DNA of 64,000 nucleotides from Cacajao melanocephalus. Taxonomy: Eukaryota; Chordata; Mammalia; Primates; Pitheciidae. The position numbers and the translations under genes are program-made. The notes below the pieces were generated by a model, which was not told the origin of the DNA, searched no databases, and saw only the letters and a program-made list of their open reading frames with translations. Positions 25,093 through 38,074 of this stretch are shown here, piece after piece; within the stretch, counting starts at the first letter, position 1; every line of letters begins with the position of its first letter. The stretch covers positions 118,276-182,275 of the forward strand of contig CAUYLG010047351.1 of NCBI GenBank assembly GCA_963573385.1, read 5' to 3'.

Positions 25093-27095
25093 TTTAATGA
25101 GTAGGTTTGTGCTTTAAAATAACCTGGCTACAAGTATATAAACATGTCATCACATAAACAATAAAAAAGTAAATCACCAAGAATATACAGCAGAATGTTT
25201 GTTTGTAGAATAATTTATCCACTAAATTGATTACTATATCATCAGGTTCTGAATCAAAGCCTTAAAAACAATATTCCCTACTCTATACTCACTTCAACCC
25301 CAGTTTCTCCAGAAAGTTAATAACTGCAAGAAGTACTAGACATAGGCAAAGAAACACTGGGGTAGAGAGAGAGGAGGACAGAGGTTTATGCAGGTAAATC
25401 TAGGTTATGTCTGTCAAAATACTTTATTTATCTTCCACATATTAAAATATCTGCAACATCGCTTTGAAATTAGTTTTTAAAAAATGAAGAAAAACACAAT
25501 TGCTCAAAAGAAAGTGTCTGTAGATGATAAAACAAATATTTGATTTTGTTTAAAACAGAAACTATACTTAAGGTGGGTTTTCTTGTTTTAAGTTTTCTGC
25601 TGGTAAGATTTTGTCCAAAGAATCTGTGAGAAGGCACAGGTGTTCACCAGGACTTCGTATGTCCCTGGCTCATTTCATTTACCATTTAGCTCAGCAAACG
25701 AAAGCTTAGACAGTCCAGCCTGATTTTGCAGAAATTAAACAGGAAGGGCTGACTTTAATTGCTTTGCAAGTCTGCTGTTATTGAATGACTTGCAAAGATG
25801 GGTTTGAAATTTATTGGCAAGCGGCTTAATTGTCAGAGCTTAATCTCCAGTTAGCAGTTTTCTCTGTTTCTGCTCTGCATTCAGTGGGATCCCTCTGCTC
25901 AGATAAAAACGCAGAGAAATCCTCATTCTTTCTTTTCTAAGCAAAGAATGTCCCCAGTGCCAACCCTATTTCAATATAATAGAAATGGCATTACAAATCA
26001 CTAAACTCATTTAACCCAGGACATTGTGTGCTTGTCTCTTTAGAATGATTTTTCAGTCACTTTTTACTCTATTTGGTATAAGAAAAGAGCACTGAAGCTA
26101 ATATGTTCAAACAGTCACATAGCAGGAATGAGGCTGCTGAGAAAAGGTAACAAGCAGGAAAATGTTTTGAAGAAAACCATGATTCACCTTTAGGAATATT
26201 CCATAGAATTGATACATCCAGAGATGAAAATCAGCAACCAGTAACAACCCTCCCCGACTAAATTTTCTACCTATGTATTGCTATATTGTTTCCATACAGA
26301 GTTTTTTAAAAAAAGTCTGTAAAGAAAGTGAATATATTGTGTATCTAGGAAATTACAAGAAACAGATAGGTAGTATCAATGCAAACAGATTTTTTTTTTT
26401 TAAATTGGGATACCCCGTCATATAGTAACAACCATTTATTTGTGAACAAAATAAAATAATGAATAATGAAGAAAAAGGTCAGTAATCTCTGATGATCTCT
26501 TAGGTACCTCCTCTCCTTTAAATTGATGCTGGCAATTAGTTGTCTCATTTATAATATCTCTTTCAACACTTCAAAGCAAGAATGAAATGTCATATTTATA
26601 AAACCTATCTACCTCATATTATGACTATTACAAATAATCTCTAAAATCTCAAATAAGAAATTTGGGCAGCCTAGATCTCTAGAGCAGCTGGCTCAGTGTA
26701 AATTAAATCAAAGAAGTGAAAAGATACACATAAGTTTTAAACATCGCAAAATAAAAAAGAAATTCAGAATGAGATAGCTGGATCTCAGATTGTTCAGTCC
26801 ACTCATCAAAACATTTTGCACACTACTTGTTAAATAATTAGGGCCTTTATTCTTGTAGTTCTACTTTTTCTTGCTAATCTCCTTTCCCTGTATAGCTTCT
26901 TGCTTGCTCACAGGTTTTTCTTTTCATTCTGTCTTTTCATTTTATATCCTAGCACTACTTTCTCTCTCTTGTCCCCTAGTAATTACCACTTAAAAGGGCT
27001 TTCTGTTGCTAGTACTGGTAGTATGAATTTTAAGTTAAAATTATTCATTATTAAACTTTAAAAATCTATTAAAACTCAGGACCAAAGATGCCAAA
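25093..27095. other. Unique sequence, including a candidate conserved element
   Basis: Mostly AT-rich. The part at about 25600-25950 is less AT-rich and non-repetitive, and is listed separately. The rest shows nothing nameable. Confidence 0.5.
25600..25950. promoter_or_regulatory. Candidate conserved noncoding element (speculative)
   Basis: A 350-bp block with no visible repeat and balanced composition. It has several homeodomain-type cores ('ttaattg' at 25755 and 25827, 'ttattg') and an 11-bp inverted repeat (25762-25772 and 25787-25797). The frames are closed, so it is not an exon of a known type. Calling it regulatory is inference from composition only. Confidence 0.25.
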
Positions 27096-27306
27096 GATGG
27101 CCACAGTGGCTCATGCCTGAAACCCTAGCACTTTAGAAAGTCAAAGTGGGTGGATCTCTTGAGCCCAGGAGTTCAAGATCAGAGTGGCAACACAGCAAAA
27201 CTCTGTCTCTACCAAGAAAAAATTTACAGAAATTATCATGCCATTGCCTGGGCAACAGAGCAAACTCAAAAAACAAAAACAAAACAAAACGAAACGAAAC
27301 AAAAAA
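27096..27306 (+). mobile_element. Alu SINE with a large internal deletion
   Basis: The left monomer is present ('cacagtggctcatgcctg' through 'aaaatttacagaaattatc'). The sequence then jumps straight to the right-monomer end ('cattgcctgggcaacagagc'), missing about 125 bp. The tail is an (AAAAC)n-type A-rich run, 27267-27306. Confidence 0.85.
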
Positions 27307-27417
27307 CCAAGGCTACATTACATTAAAGTAGGCACTTTCAGAAAGCTAACATTATTTAAGATTATTAAGAAATAAGCTAACTAGGAATGACTTCTACCTT
27401 TTGATATTACTAGAGCT

Positions 27418-27535
27418 ACAAGGAAAAAGAAAAAAAAAGGGAAAAAGAAAGAGGGAAAATGAAGAGAGAAAAGAAGGATAAAAGAGATAAAGGCAGGCAG
27501 AGAGAGAAGAAGGAAGGAAATGAGAGATGTGAAAC
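27418..27535. repeat. Purine-rich (GA/A) low-complexity tract
   Basis: Nearly all A and G on plus for over 100 bp, for example 'gaagaaggaaggaaatgaga'. Such homopurine runs can form non-B DNA. Confidence 0.85.
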
Positions 27536-27807
27536 TATTGACTGCAATATTGTTTTTAGTATTAAAGATTATCTCAATGGAAATATCCAGAGTACTGGCT
27601 GAAGATGTTACAGCACATGTAACTAAGTGACATAGAGTTATAAGAAAGTTTTTATTGCCATATTATGATAATAAGTGTCCTCCATATATTGTTAAGTTAT
27701 AAAAATTATATTCACAAGAGTTTATGTTATGCTATTCTATGTGATATAAGGAAGGAAAGAAACGTGTGTGTGCGCACATATTTAAATCTAAAACTTAAAG
27801 AATTGTT

Positions 27808-28092
27808 GGCTGGGTGCAGTGGCTCATGCCTATAATCCCAGCACATTGGGAGGTCAAGGCAAGTGGATCACTTGAGGTCAGCAGTTCGAGACCAACCTAG
27901 CAAACATAGTGAAACCCCATCTCTACTAAAAATACAAAAATTAACCAGGCATGGTGGCAGGTGCCTGTAATCCCAGCTACTCAGGAGGCTGAGGCAGGAG
28001 AATTGCTTGAGTCTGGGAGGCGGAGGTTATAGTGAGCCGAGATTGTGCCACTATACTCTAGCCTGGGCAACAGTGAGACTGCATCTCAAAAA
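27808..28092 (+). mobile_element. Alu SINE (AluS-like)
   Basis: Full dimeric Alu from 'ggctgggtgcagtggctcat' to 'gagactgcatctcaaaaaga', with an unusually short A tail. A possible degenerate target duplication around 'aagaattgtt' / 'aagagaaatgtt' is not firm. Confidence 0.95.
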
Positions 28093-28230
28093 GAGAAATG
28101 TTTCAAATGTTTATTAGATCAGTAAAGAGGAATTAGGAAAAAGAACAGAAATAGAATGTAAAGGTGCATATTCACATTATTTCAATTTTCCATTATTCAT
28201 AAGTCTTTTACATAATTAGAAAACAAAAGC

Positions 28231-28350
28231 TTAGTTTATTTCTCCTCCTCCAGCAGTGTTAAGCCTTTGATGTTGATCCACAGATTGGTACAGTTTTAGG
28301 TATGTCCACAGTCGCTCTGCGATGACGCGCCTACTAGTGGGACCCTCTTT
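28231..28350 (-). repeat. Inverted 120-bp copy of an L1M 5' UTR block (arm 1)
   Basis: The reverse complement of this segment aligns without gaps to 29733-29852, with about 106 of 120 bases identical by eye. Its flanks show no further L1M similarity. See the finding on the inverted duplication. Confidence 0.88.
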
Positions 28351-29700
28351 AACGTTTAGAATGTAAAGAATAACAAAATTGCCAACTGTAAAGACTTTAA
28401 AAAGTCATAAAATGAAACAAATTTAACTGCATGTCAAAGGCATAACCTCACAGATGAAACTTTAATTTTTTAAAGAATGGTTTTTTTCACTGCACATCTC
28501 TAGTGTGATAAGAATAGAAAAAGGTTACAAATGAATAATAGGCTGTATTTAGTAATTTTACTCTTGAAGGGCAATTTGAAATGTTATAAAATTAGTCATA
28601 ACACTGGTATTTTTATTTTGTTCCATTAAAGTGATACTAAAAAAAACATAAATTGTTATGTTCAATATTTTAAAAAATCGATCATTTTCTGAGATTGACT
28701 TCAGGCATAACCGTATGAAGAGTTCTGCCAACCAGCTTCCCAATATAACTGGTAAAATTTCCTTAAAAAAAAAAAATCAGTTTCTGCAAATTGTCCCAAG
28801 GGCAAACAATAAATAGAGAAATATTTATTTTTAAAAATCTGTGAAAATTCAGTAAGAAAGGCAAGAGACTGGCATTTGCACTGAGATTACTCTTTCTCCT
28901 AACCCAACTCAGGGAGGTGGAGGTTCTACTCCATATCCCTGCAAGAAAGAATTATCAAAACTCTATGCCCAGCTCCCAGCCAGAAATATCTCTTCCAGAG
29001 ATAAGCAAGAATTCTACATTCTTATTATGTACCCAGTGGTCTGTTGCTGAGGCTGTGTGCTTGATAAATGCAATTAGGAGGTGAGAGCTTCCTTCTGCCT
29101 AATCCCCACTCTTGGAACACTGGCTCTACCCTGAACATGACCCACTGAGAACACTGGGGGTCTCATAGGCTTTTCCTGGCTCATGAGGTCACTGTCAGGA
29201 ATGGCCACAGAGGAGGGCCTCAGGCTAATGCACTCCCCCTTCCCCACCAAGGGCTTAGCTCCAGGAGAGGTGGTAGCACTCAGCATGAGCTTACCATTCT
29301 TCCCATATCAAGCTCTAGAAATTTTGCCAGAAAGAAGCAGCAGGCCATGAAACAGCTCCCAGCTTTTTTTCCAAATGAACTGACTCCATTTGCAACAAAG
29401 CTTGGAAAACTTTTAAGTCTCTGGGTACTCTCGCGATCAATGGAGGTTGTGGCAAAGGGCAGGTGGGAGGAAATTCGTGGATGATACAACTTAGACTATA
29501 AGCCAATTAGTTTGCAGGAAATACCTGGGGAATAAGACAGCTGAGGAGAAAAACTTCCTGGAATCCAAACAAGCACTGGACACTGTCCGCAGAAACTATC
29601 CTGTCATAGGAGATGTAATGTGATTGAATTAGTTTGTAGAGGAATTTATGTCCCGGACATTGTTAAGAATAACGTAGCAATTTGGTAGGAGATAGTGGAG
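28351..29700. other. Unassigned sequence between the inverted arms
   Basis: The first 500 bp is unique-looking and AT-rich. From about 28860 the composition is more balanced; this may be the far 5' UTR of the ancient L1M that clearly begins near 29700, but I cannot fix that start. Two overlapping minus-strand frames at 29280-29506 have no recognisable content. Confidence 0.4.
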
Positions 29701-29732
29701 TTTAACAGCTGGATGTTGTCAGAGAAGGAGTG

Positions 29733-29852
29733 AAAGAGGGTCCTACTAGTACGAGAGTCTTCCCAGAGTGATTGTGGACATACCTAAAGCTGTACCAATC
29801 TGTAGATCAACATCAGAGGCTTAACATTGTTGGAGGAGGAGAAATGAACTAA
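29733..29852 (+). repeat. 120-bp block matching 28231-28350 in inverted orientation (arm 2)
   Basis: Here the block sits in its natural context, the L1M 5' UTR leading into ORF1, so this is the likely source copy. Confidence 0.85.
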
Positions 29853-30226
29853 AATAATCTAGCCAGGTATTAAATGATGAATCAAGAAAATAAAAACAAC
29901 AAGCCCCAGCACTGGGAGACGAAACATAGAGTTGCTACAATATTTTATCGAAATTGTCCAGTATCCAATAAAAAAGGCTGAGGCTGCAAAAACTCCCCCC
30001 AAAAAGCAGGGAATCATGACCCATACAATGAAAAGAAGGCAGCAGAAACTGCCTGTAAGAGAGACTAGATGTCAAGTGTAACAGAAAAGACTTCAAAGTA
30101 GCTGTTATGAATATGTTCATGGAATTAAAGAAAACTATATCTAAAAAGTAAAATAAAATATGAGGATAATATTGTATCAAGTAGAGAATATCAACAAAGA
30201 GATAGAAATTATATTTGAAAAATTTA

Positions 30227-30532
<306 letters not shown>

Positions 30533-30795
30533 TTAAATATAAACCATATAGCTGAATGTAGCTGAAAAGTAAAACAACTAAAAATTTATATGGAACTTGG
30601 CAGTAGAATTGACTGGCAGAAGAAAAAAATCATCAACATTGGAGATATATCCATAGACATTATGCAAATTAAAGAGATTAAAATAATAAAGGAAAATTAA
30701 CAAAGCCTCAAAGAAATGTGGGATAGCATCAACTTACATGTAATGAGGGTTGCCAGAAGACAGAGAAAGGAGAAAAGAAAAATTCATACAAATAA

Positions 30796-31083
30796 GGATG
30801 TCACCGATGGTTCATATCTGTAATCCCAGCACTTTGGGAAGCTGAAGTGGGAAGATTGCTTAAGTACAGGAGTGTGAGAGCAGCCTCTGCAAGAGAGTGA
30901 GTCCTCATCTCTACCTAAAATAAGAAATTATCTGGGCATGGCAGCATGTACCTTTAATCCCAGCTACTCTGGAGGCTGAGGTGGGAGGACTGCTTGAGCC
31001 CAGAAAGTCAAGGATGCAGTATGCTGTTAATGTACCACTGCACTCCAGCCTGGGTGACGGAGTGAAATACTGTCTTAAAAAAG
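30796..31083 (+). mobile_element. Alu SINE (AluJ-like) inserted in ancient L1M
   Basis: Strongly diverged dimer. The stretch 'gcttgagcccagaaagtcaa' (30992-31011) carries the J-type diagnostic form. It ends in an A-run at 31077-31083. Confidence 0.9.
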
Positions 31084-31524
31084 GGGGGGCCTGAAAAAAC
31101 TCTGAGTATCATAAATGCAAGGAGATCTACAAATAGGCACATTATAGTAAATATACTGAAAGTTAACAGCAAAAAAAAAAAAATTATTGGCAGCAGTAAG
31201 AGAAAAACAATGAATCACTTACAAGTAAAACTCAATAAGGTTTAAAGCTGATTTCTCAGCAGGAAAAAAATTTTTTCAAAGATGTCAAAAGGCAGTAGGA
31301 TAATATATTTTAAAATACGTTTTCTCTTAGCTTTAAAGGTAAAAGAAAAAAAAAAGTTCTGTCAACTAAGACTCCTACATTCAACAAAGCTATCTGTGAA
31401 AAATGAAGGGGAAATAAAGACATTTCTAGAGAAATAAACACTAACAGAAATTGTTACTAAAAAATGTGTTATACAATAAATACCAAAGGCATTTCTTCTG
31501 AGTGCAGGAAAGTAACCTACACAA

Positions 31525-31709
31525 AGAAACAGAAAGCATAATTACCATTTGATCCAGCAATCCCATTACTGGGTATCTACACAGGAGGAAAGAAGTCATT
31601 ATATGAAAAAGATACTTGCACATACATGTTTATAGCAAAACAATTCACAATTGTAAAGCTATGGAACCAGCCCAAATGCCCACCAATCAACATGTGGATA
31701 AAGAAATTG

Positions 31710-31746
<37 letters not shown>

Positions 31747-32069
31747 ATGGAATACTATTCAGCCATGTAAGGGAAAAAATGATGGCATTTGCTTAGTGAA
31801 GTAACTCAGGAATGGAAAACCAAACATGGTATGTTCTCACTTATAAGTGGGAACTAAGCTTTGAGGATGCAAAGTAAGAATGATACAATGGATTTTGGGG
31901 ATTTGGAGAATAGTGTGGGAGAGTGTGAGGGATAAAAGACAACACATTGATTACAGTGTACACTGTTTGGGTGATGGGTGCACCTAAATCTCAGAAATTA
32001 CTACCAAAGAACTTATTTATGTTACAAAATACTACCTGTTCCTCAAAAACCTATTGAAATGGAAAAAAA
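31525..32069 (+). mobile_element. 5'-truncated L1 3' end, plus strand
   Basis: Starts inside the last part of ORF2 ('accatttgatccagcaatcc') and runs through the ORF2 stop TAA (31855-31857) and the 3' UTR ('gggtgatgggtgcacctaaa') to an A-rich tail at 32061-32069. It interrupts the older L1M and, by its 3' UTR, is of the same general age group as the L1 at 44190-49599. A CA microsatellite has grown at 31711-31745. Confidence 0.85.
31711..31745. repeat. (CA)n microsatellite inside the L1 3' end
   Basis: About 17 CA units replace the 'tggtatatatata' type stretch usually found just before 'accatggaatactat' in this part of ORF2. Confidence 0.93.
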
Positions 32070-33762
32070 GCAACAATAAAGGTAATTATGTAATTAGAAA
32101 ACACACAAAAACACATATTTGTAACCTTTCTTCCCTTAACCGATTTAAAAAGCAATTGTATAAAATAGTAAGTATAACATAGTTTTGGGGCCTATGACAC
32201 ATAGAAACATAATAACTATTTGTAATGTATTTGCTAGTAACAGCACATAAGAGGATTGGTGAGAGTGAAGCTGTAATAAGCAAAGGCAATGACTGTATAT
32301 GATAAAGTAATAATTGAAACAATGCATTATTGAGTTTGTAACGTGAACAGATACAATAACAATATTACCATAAAAACATAATAGAAATAGAGTTACATGT
32401 TGTTTACACTAGTATAAATCTGAAGCTGATACTCTAGTAAATTAAGATGTGTATAGTAACTGCTAAAACAACCATAAAAGAAACTTAAAAACATAGTGAA
32501 AAAAAGCATTACATAAATTAAAATGGAATATTATAAAATATTCATATAATGCAAGAGAGATAAATAAAAATCAAATAGAGAAACAGAGAAGGCATACAGA
32601 AAACCATAACAAAGTGTAATATAAAAACAGCAAGCTTAGAGAGTTGGAATTGCTTTATTAGTATCATAAAATAGCTTTCAGACAAAAAATTGTGCTAAAA
32701 ATATTGGGACATTTTATAATGATAAAAGAATTAATCTGTCAAGAAGACATAATAATAAATATATATGCCTCTGATAACAAATCACCAAAATACATGAAGC
32801 AAAAACTGACAGAAATGAAGGAAGAAATAAGCAATGCAACAGTAGTAGTTGGAATGTAAATTACTACAGTCATTATGGAAAACGTTGTGGAGTTTACTGA
32901 AAAAGTTAAAACTAGAACTTCTATATGGTTCAGGAATCCCACATTTTGGTATATATCTAAGGGAAATGAAATCAACAATTGAGATATCTGCATACCCATG
33001 TTCATTTCATTGTAGTATTATTCACTATAGGCAAGAGACGGAAACAAGCTGAGTGTCCATCAGTAGATGAATTGGTAAATAAACTGTGATTATACAATTT
33101 TATTCAGGCTTAAAAATGAAGGAGATTCTGCCATTTACAACAATGTGGGTTAACCTAGAGGCTATTCTCAGTAAAATAAGCCATAAACAGAAAGAAAAAC
33201 ATTGCATAATCTCACTTGTATATACAATCAAAAAAGTTGAATTCATAGAGGTGGAGAATGGTATGGTGGTTGCCAAGGGCTAGGGGGTAGTGAAAGAGGA
33301 ATATGCTTGGAAAATTGTACAAAGTTTCAAATATATAAAGTTTTGAAGATTTGATGTACAACATGGTAATGATAGTAATATTATATGCTATACTTGAAAT
33401 TTGCTGAGAATAGATCTAAACTGTTCTCATCACACACATAAAAATGGTATGTGGTAGCTTAATTCTGATAGTAATTTAACAATGCATGCACATATCAAAA
33501 CACCACATTGTATGCCTTAAATATATACAATTTTAAAAATATTTTTTCTTCAGCTTTTAAGTTCAGTGGTACATGTGCAAGATGTGTAGGTTTGTTACAT
33601 AGGTAAACATGTGCCATGGTGATTTGTCATGTAGATCATTCCTGTTACCTAGGTATTAAGCCCAGCATCCATTAGCTATTTTTCCTGATGCTTTCCTTCC
33701 CTTCATACCCTTGACAGGTCCCAGTTTGTGTTGTTATTACAATGTTTATGTGTTCTTATTTT

Positions 33763-36700
33763 TCAGATCCCATTTATAAGGGAGAACTTAGGATATTTGG
33801 ATTTCTGCTCCTGTGTTAGTTTACTGAGGATAAAGGCTTCCAGCTCCTTCAATGTCCCTAAAAAGGACATGATCTCATTATTTTTTATGGCTGCATAGAA
33901 TTCCATGATGTTTGTGTACCACATTTAAAAAATCTAGTATACTATTAACGGGCATTTGGGTTGATTCCATGTCTTTGCTATTTTGAATAGTGCTGCAATG
34001 AACATACACATGCATGTATCTTTATAACTGAATGATTTATATTCCTTTGGGTATATACTCAGCAATGGGATTGCTTGGTCAAATGATATTTCTGCCTCTA
34101 GGTTTTTGAGGAATCCCCATGCTGTCTTCCACAATGATTGAATTAATTTACACTTCCACCAACAGTGTAAAAGCATTTCTTTTTTTTTCTGCAGACTCAC
34201 ATACATCTGTTGTTTCTTGACTTTTAATAATTGCCATCCTGACTGACATGAGATGGTATCTTACTGTGGTTTTGATTTGCATTTCTCTAATGATCAGTGA
34301 TGTTGAACATTTTTTTCTCATGTTTCTTAATTACATGAATGTCTTCTTTTGAGAAGTGTCTGTTCATTCCTTTGCTCAATTTTTAATGTTTTTTTTCTGA
34401 TAAGTTTGTTTCAGTTCCTTGTAGACCCTGGATATTAGACCTTTATCAGATGGATAGATTGCAAAAATTTTCTCCCATTCTGTAGGTTATCCGTATACTC
34501 TGATGATAGTTGCATTTGCTATCCAGAAGTTCTTTAGTTTAATTAGATCCCATTTGTTGCCATTGATTTTGGTGTTTTAGTCATGAAGTCTTTGCCCATG
34601 TTTATGTCCTGAATGGTTAATTAGATTCTACTTTTCAATTTTGGCTTTTGTTGCTATTGCTTTTGGTGTTTTTATTATGAAATTTTTGCCCTTGCCTATA
34701 TCCTGAATGGTATTGCCTAGATTTTCTTCTAGGGCTTTCTGGATTCTATTTTACATTTAAGTCTTTAATCCATCTTGAGTTAATTTTTGTATAAAGTGTA
34801 AGGTAGGGAGGGGTAGTTTGTAAGGTAGTTTCAATTTTCTGCATATGGCTAGCCAATTCTCCTAGCACCATTTATTAAATAGAAAGTCCGTTCCTCATTG
34901 CTTGTTTTTGTGTGGTTTGTCAAAGATCAGATAATTGTAGGTATGCAGTCTTATTTCTGAGTTCTCTCCTCTGTTCCATTGTTCTGTGTGTCTGTTTTTG
35001 TAGAAGTGTCATGCTGATTTGGTTACTGTAGCCTTGTTGTATTTGAAGATGGGTAGTGTGATGCTTCCAACTTTGTTTCTTTTTTCTTTTTTTTTTTTTT
35101 TTGCTTAGAACTTTCTTGGCTATACGGGCTCTTTTATGGTTCCATATAAATTTTAAAATAGTTTTTATCTTCTAATTCTGTGAAGAATGTCATGGTAGTT
35201 TAATGGGGATAGCACTGAGTCTATAAATTACTTTGGGCAGTATGGCCATTTTCACGATATTGATTCTATCCATGAACATGGAATGTTTTGCCATTTGTTT
35301 GTGTCCTCTTTGAATTATTTGAGCAGTGGTTTATTCTCCTTGAAGAGGGCCTTCACTTTACTTGCTAGCTGTAGTCTTTCTTCTTAGGTGTTCTGTTCTT
35401 TCTCTCTCCCTCTTTTTTTTTGAGAGGGAGTTTCACTCTTGTTGTCTAGGCTGAAGTGCAGTAGCTAAATCTCAGCTCACTGCAACTCTGCCTCTGGGAT
35501 TTAAGCAATTCTCCTGCCTCTGCCTCCCAAGAAGCTGGGATTACAGGCATGCACAAGCAAGCCCAGCTAATTTTGTATTTTTAGTAAAGACAGGGAAACA
35601 GGGTTTTGCCATGTTGGTCAGGCTGGTCTCAAACTCCTGACCTCAGGTGATCACCCCACCTCAGCCTCCCAAAGTGCTGGGATTACAGGCCTGAGCCACT
35701 GCACCTGGCTGGTATTTTATTATCTTTGTAGCAATTGTAAATGGGAGTTCATTCATGATTTGGCTCTCTGCTTGCCTGTTTTTGGTGTGTAGGAATGCTA
35801 GCATTATTTGAACATTGATTTTGTCTACTGATACTTTGCTGTATTTGTTTATCAGCTTAAGAAGATTTTGGGCTGAGACAATGGGGCTTTCTAGATATAG
35901 GATCATGTCATCTGCAAAGACAATATGACTTCCTTTTTTCCTATTTGAATACCATTTATTTCTTTCTCTTGCTTGATTGTCCTGGACAGAACTTGCAATA
36001 CTATATCAAATAGGAGTGGGGAGAGAAGTCATCCTTGTCCTCATTTTCAAGGGGAGTGCTTCTAGCTTTTGCCCATTTAGTATGATGTGTGCTGTGGGTT
36101 TGTCATATGTGGTTCCTATTGTTTTGTGGGATGTTCCTCAGTACCTACTTTATTGAGAATTTTTAACACGAAGGAATGTTAAATTGTATTGAAGGCCTTT
36201 TCTGCATCTATTGAGATAATCATGTTGTTTATGTCTTTAGTTCTGTTCATGTGATGAATCACATTTATTGATTTGTGTATGTTGAACCAACCTTACATCC
36301 CAGGGATGAAGCCAAATTGATTGTGGTGGATAAGCATTTTTATGTGCTGCTGGATTCAGTTTGCCAGTATTTTATTGAGGATTTTTACATCAGTGTTCAT
36401 CAGAGATATTGGTTTGAAGTTTTCTTCTTTTTTTGTTGTGTCTCTGCCAGGTTTTGGTGTTAAGGTGATGGTAGCCTCATAAAATGTGTTAGAGAGGAGC
36501 ACCTTCTTTTCAATTTTCTGGAATAGTTTCAGTAGAAATGTTATCAGGTCTTTTTTGTGCCTCTGGTAGAAGTCAGCTGTGAGTCTGTCTGGTCCTGGGC
36601 TTTTATTGGTTGGTAGGCTATTTATTACTGCCTCAATTTCAGAACTTGTCATTGGTCTATTCAGGGATTCAGTTTCTTCCTGATTCCATCTTGGGAGAGT

Positions 36701-38011
36701 GTATGTGTCCAGAAATTTATTCATTTCCTCTAGACTTTCTAGTTTATATGCATAGAGGTGTTTACTGTGTTCTTTGATGGTTGTTTGTATTTCTGTGGGG
36801 TTAGTGATAATATCCCCTTTATCATTTCTGATTGTGTTTATTTGATTCTTCTCTCTTTTCTTATTTGTTTAGCTAGCAGTCTATTTTATTTTATTTCATT
36901 TTTCAAAACAGTGTTTTCTGGATTTGTTGATTTTTTTGAAGGGGTTTTTTGTGTCTCCGTCTCTTTCAGTTCAGCTCTGATCTTGGTTATTTCTTATCTA
37001 CTGCTACCTTTGGAGTTTGTTTGTTCTTGGTTCTCTAGTTCTTTCAGTTGTGATGTTAAGTTGTTAACTTGAGATCTTTCTAGCTCTTGCTGTGGGCATT
37101 TTGTGCTATAAATTTCCTCCTAACACTGCTTTAGCTGGGTCCCAAAGATTCTGGTACCTTGTCTCTTTTTTCTCATTAGTTTCTGCCAGTGGTAATTTCA
37201 TTATTTACCAGAGTCACTCAAGGGCAGATTGTTCAATTTCCATGTAGTTATACCTGTGGAAGATATAGTGAATTTCTTAATCTTGATCAAGTGAATTTCT
37301 TAAGCTTGAGTTGTAATTTGATTGTGCGGTAGATTGTTATGATTTCAGTTCTTTCGCACTTGCTGAAGGGTGTTTTACTTCCCATTATATGATCAATTTT
37401 AGAGTGACTGATGTGGGGTGATGAGAAAAATGAATATTCTGTTTTTTGGGGGTGCATAGTTCTGTACAAGTATATCAGATCTGCTTGATCCAGAGCTGAG
37501 TTTAGGTCCCAAATATCTTTATTAATTTTTTGTCTCCATGACCTGTCTAATATTGTCAGTGGAGTTTAAAGTCTCCCACTATTATTATGTGGGAGTGTAA
37601 GTCTCTTTGTAGGTCTCTAAGAACTTGTTTTATGAATCTGAATTTTCCTGTATTAGGTGCATATATATTTAAGATATTTAGCTCTTCTTGTTGTATTGAA
37701 CCCTTTACCATTATGTAATGCCCCTCTTTGTCTTTTTTATTTATAATCTTTGTTGGTTTATAGTCTGTTTTGTCAGTAACTAGGATTACAACCCCAGCTT
37801 TTTTCTGCTTTTCATTTGCTTGGTTAATTTACTTCCATCTCTTTATTTTGAGCCTATGAGTGTCTTTTCACATGAGTTGGGTCTGTTGAGGATACCATAC
37901 TGATGGGTCTTGGTTGTTTATCCTGCTTGCTATTCTGTGACTTTTAATTTGGGTATGTAGCCTATTTACATTTAAGGTTAGTTTTCTTATCTGTGAATTT
38001 GATCTTCTCAA
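33763..38011 (-). pseudogene. L1 ORF2 remnant with lost start codon and Alu insertion
   Basis: The expected start ATG is TTG (38011-38009) and is followed by the usual SNS-type context. The stop TGA is at 33765-33763. The reverse transcriptase FADD motif is kept (35918-35907), but the surviving frame runs into the Alu at 35710 and ends in Alu-encoded residues. Another block, 36724-36356, keeps the conserved '[20 protein letters not shown]' region. Many frameshifts. No product is expected. Confidence 0.9.
35413..35710 (-). mobile_element. Alu SINE inserted in L1 ORF2, minus strand
   Basis: T-run at 35413-35421, then 'gagagggagtttcactcttg', ending 'gagccactgcacctggct'. The L1 stretch around the insertion appears on both sides in diverged form ('ggtgttctgttcttt' on the left, 'ggtattttattatcttt' on the right), which marks the target duplication. 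Confidence 0.93.
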
Positions 38012-38074
38012 ATGCTAGCTGGTTATTTTGCAGACTCGCTTAAATGATTGCTTCATAGTGTCACTGGTCTGTAT

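Noticed and set aside
28231..28350. Terminal inverted repeats of a DNA transposon spanning 28231-29852
   Set aside because: The arm at 29733-29852 continues without a break into L1M 5' UTR and ORF1 sequence, so it is not a transposon end, and no target duplication flanks the pair.
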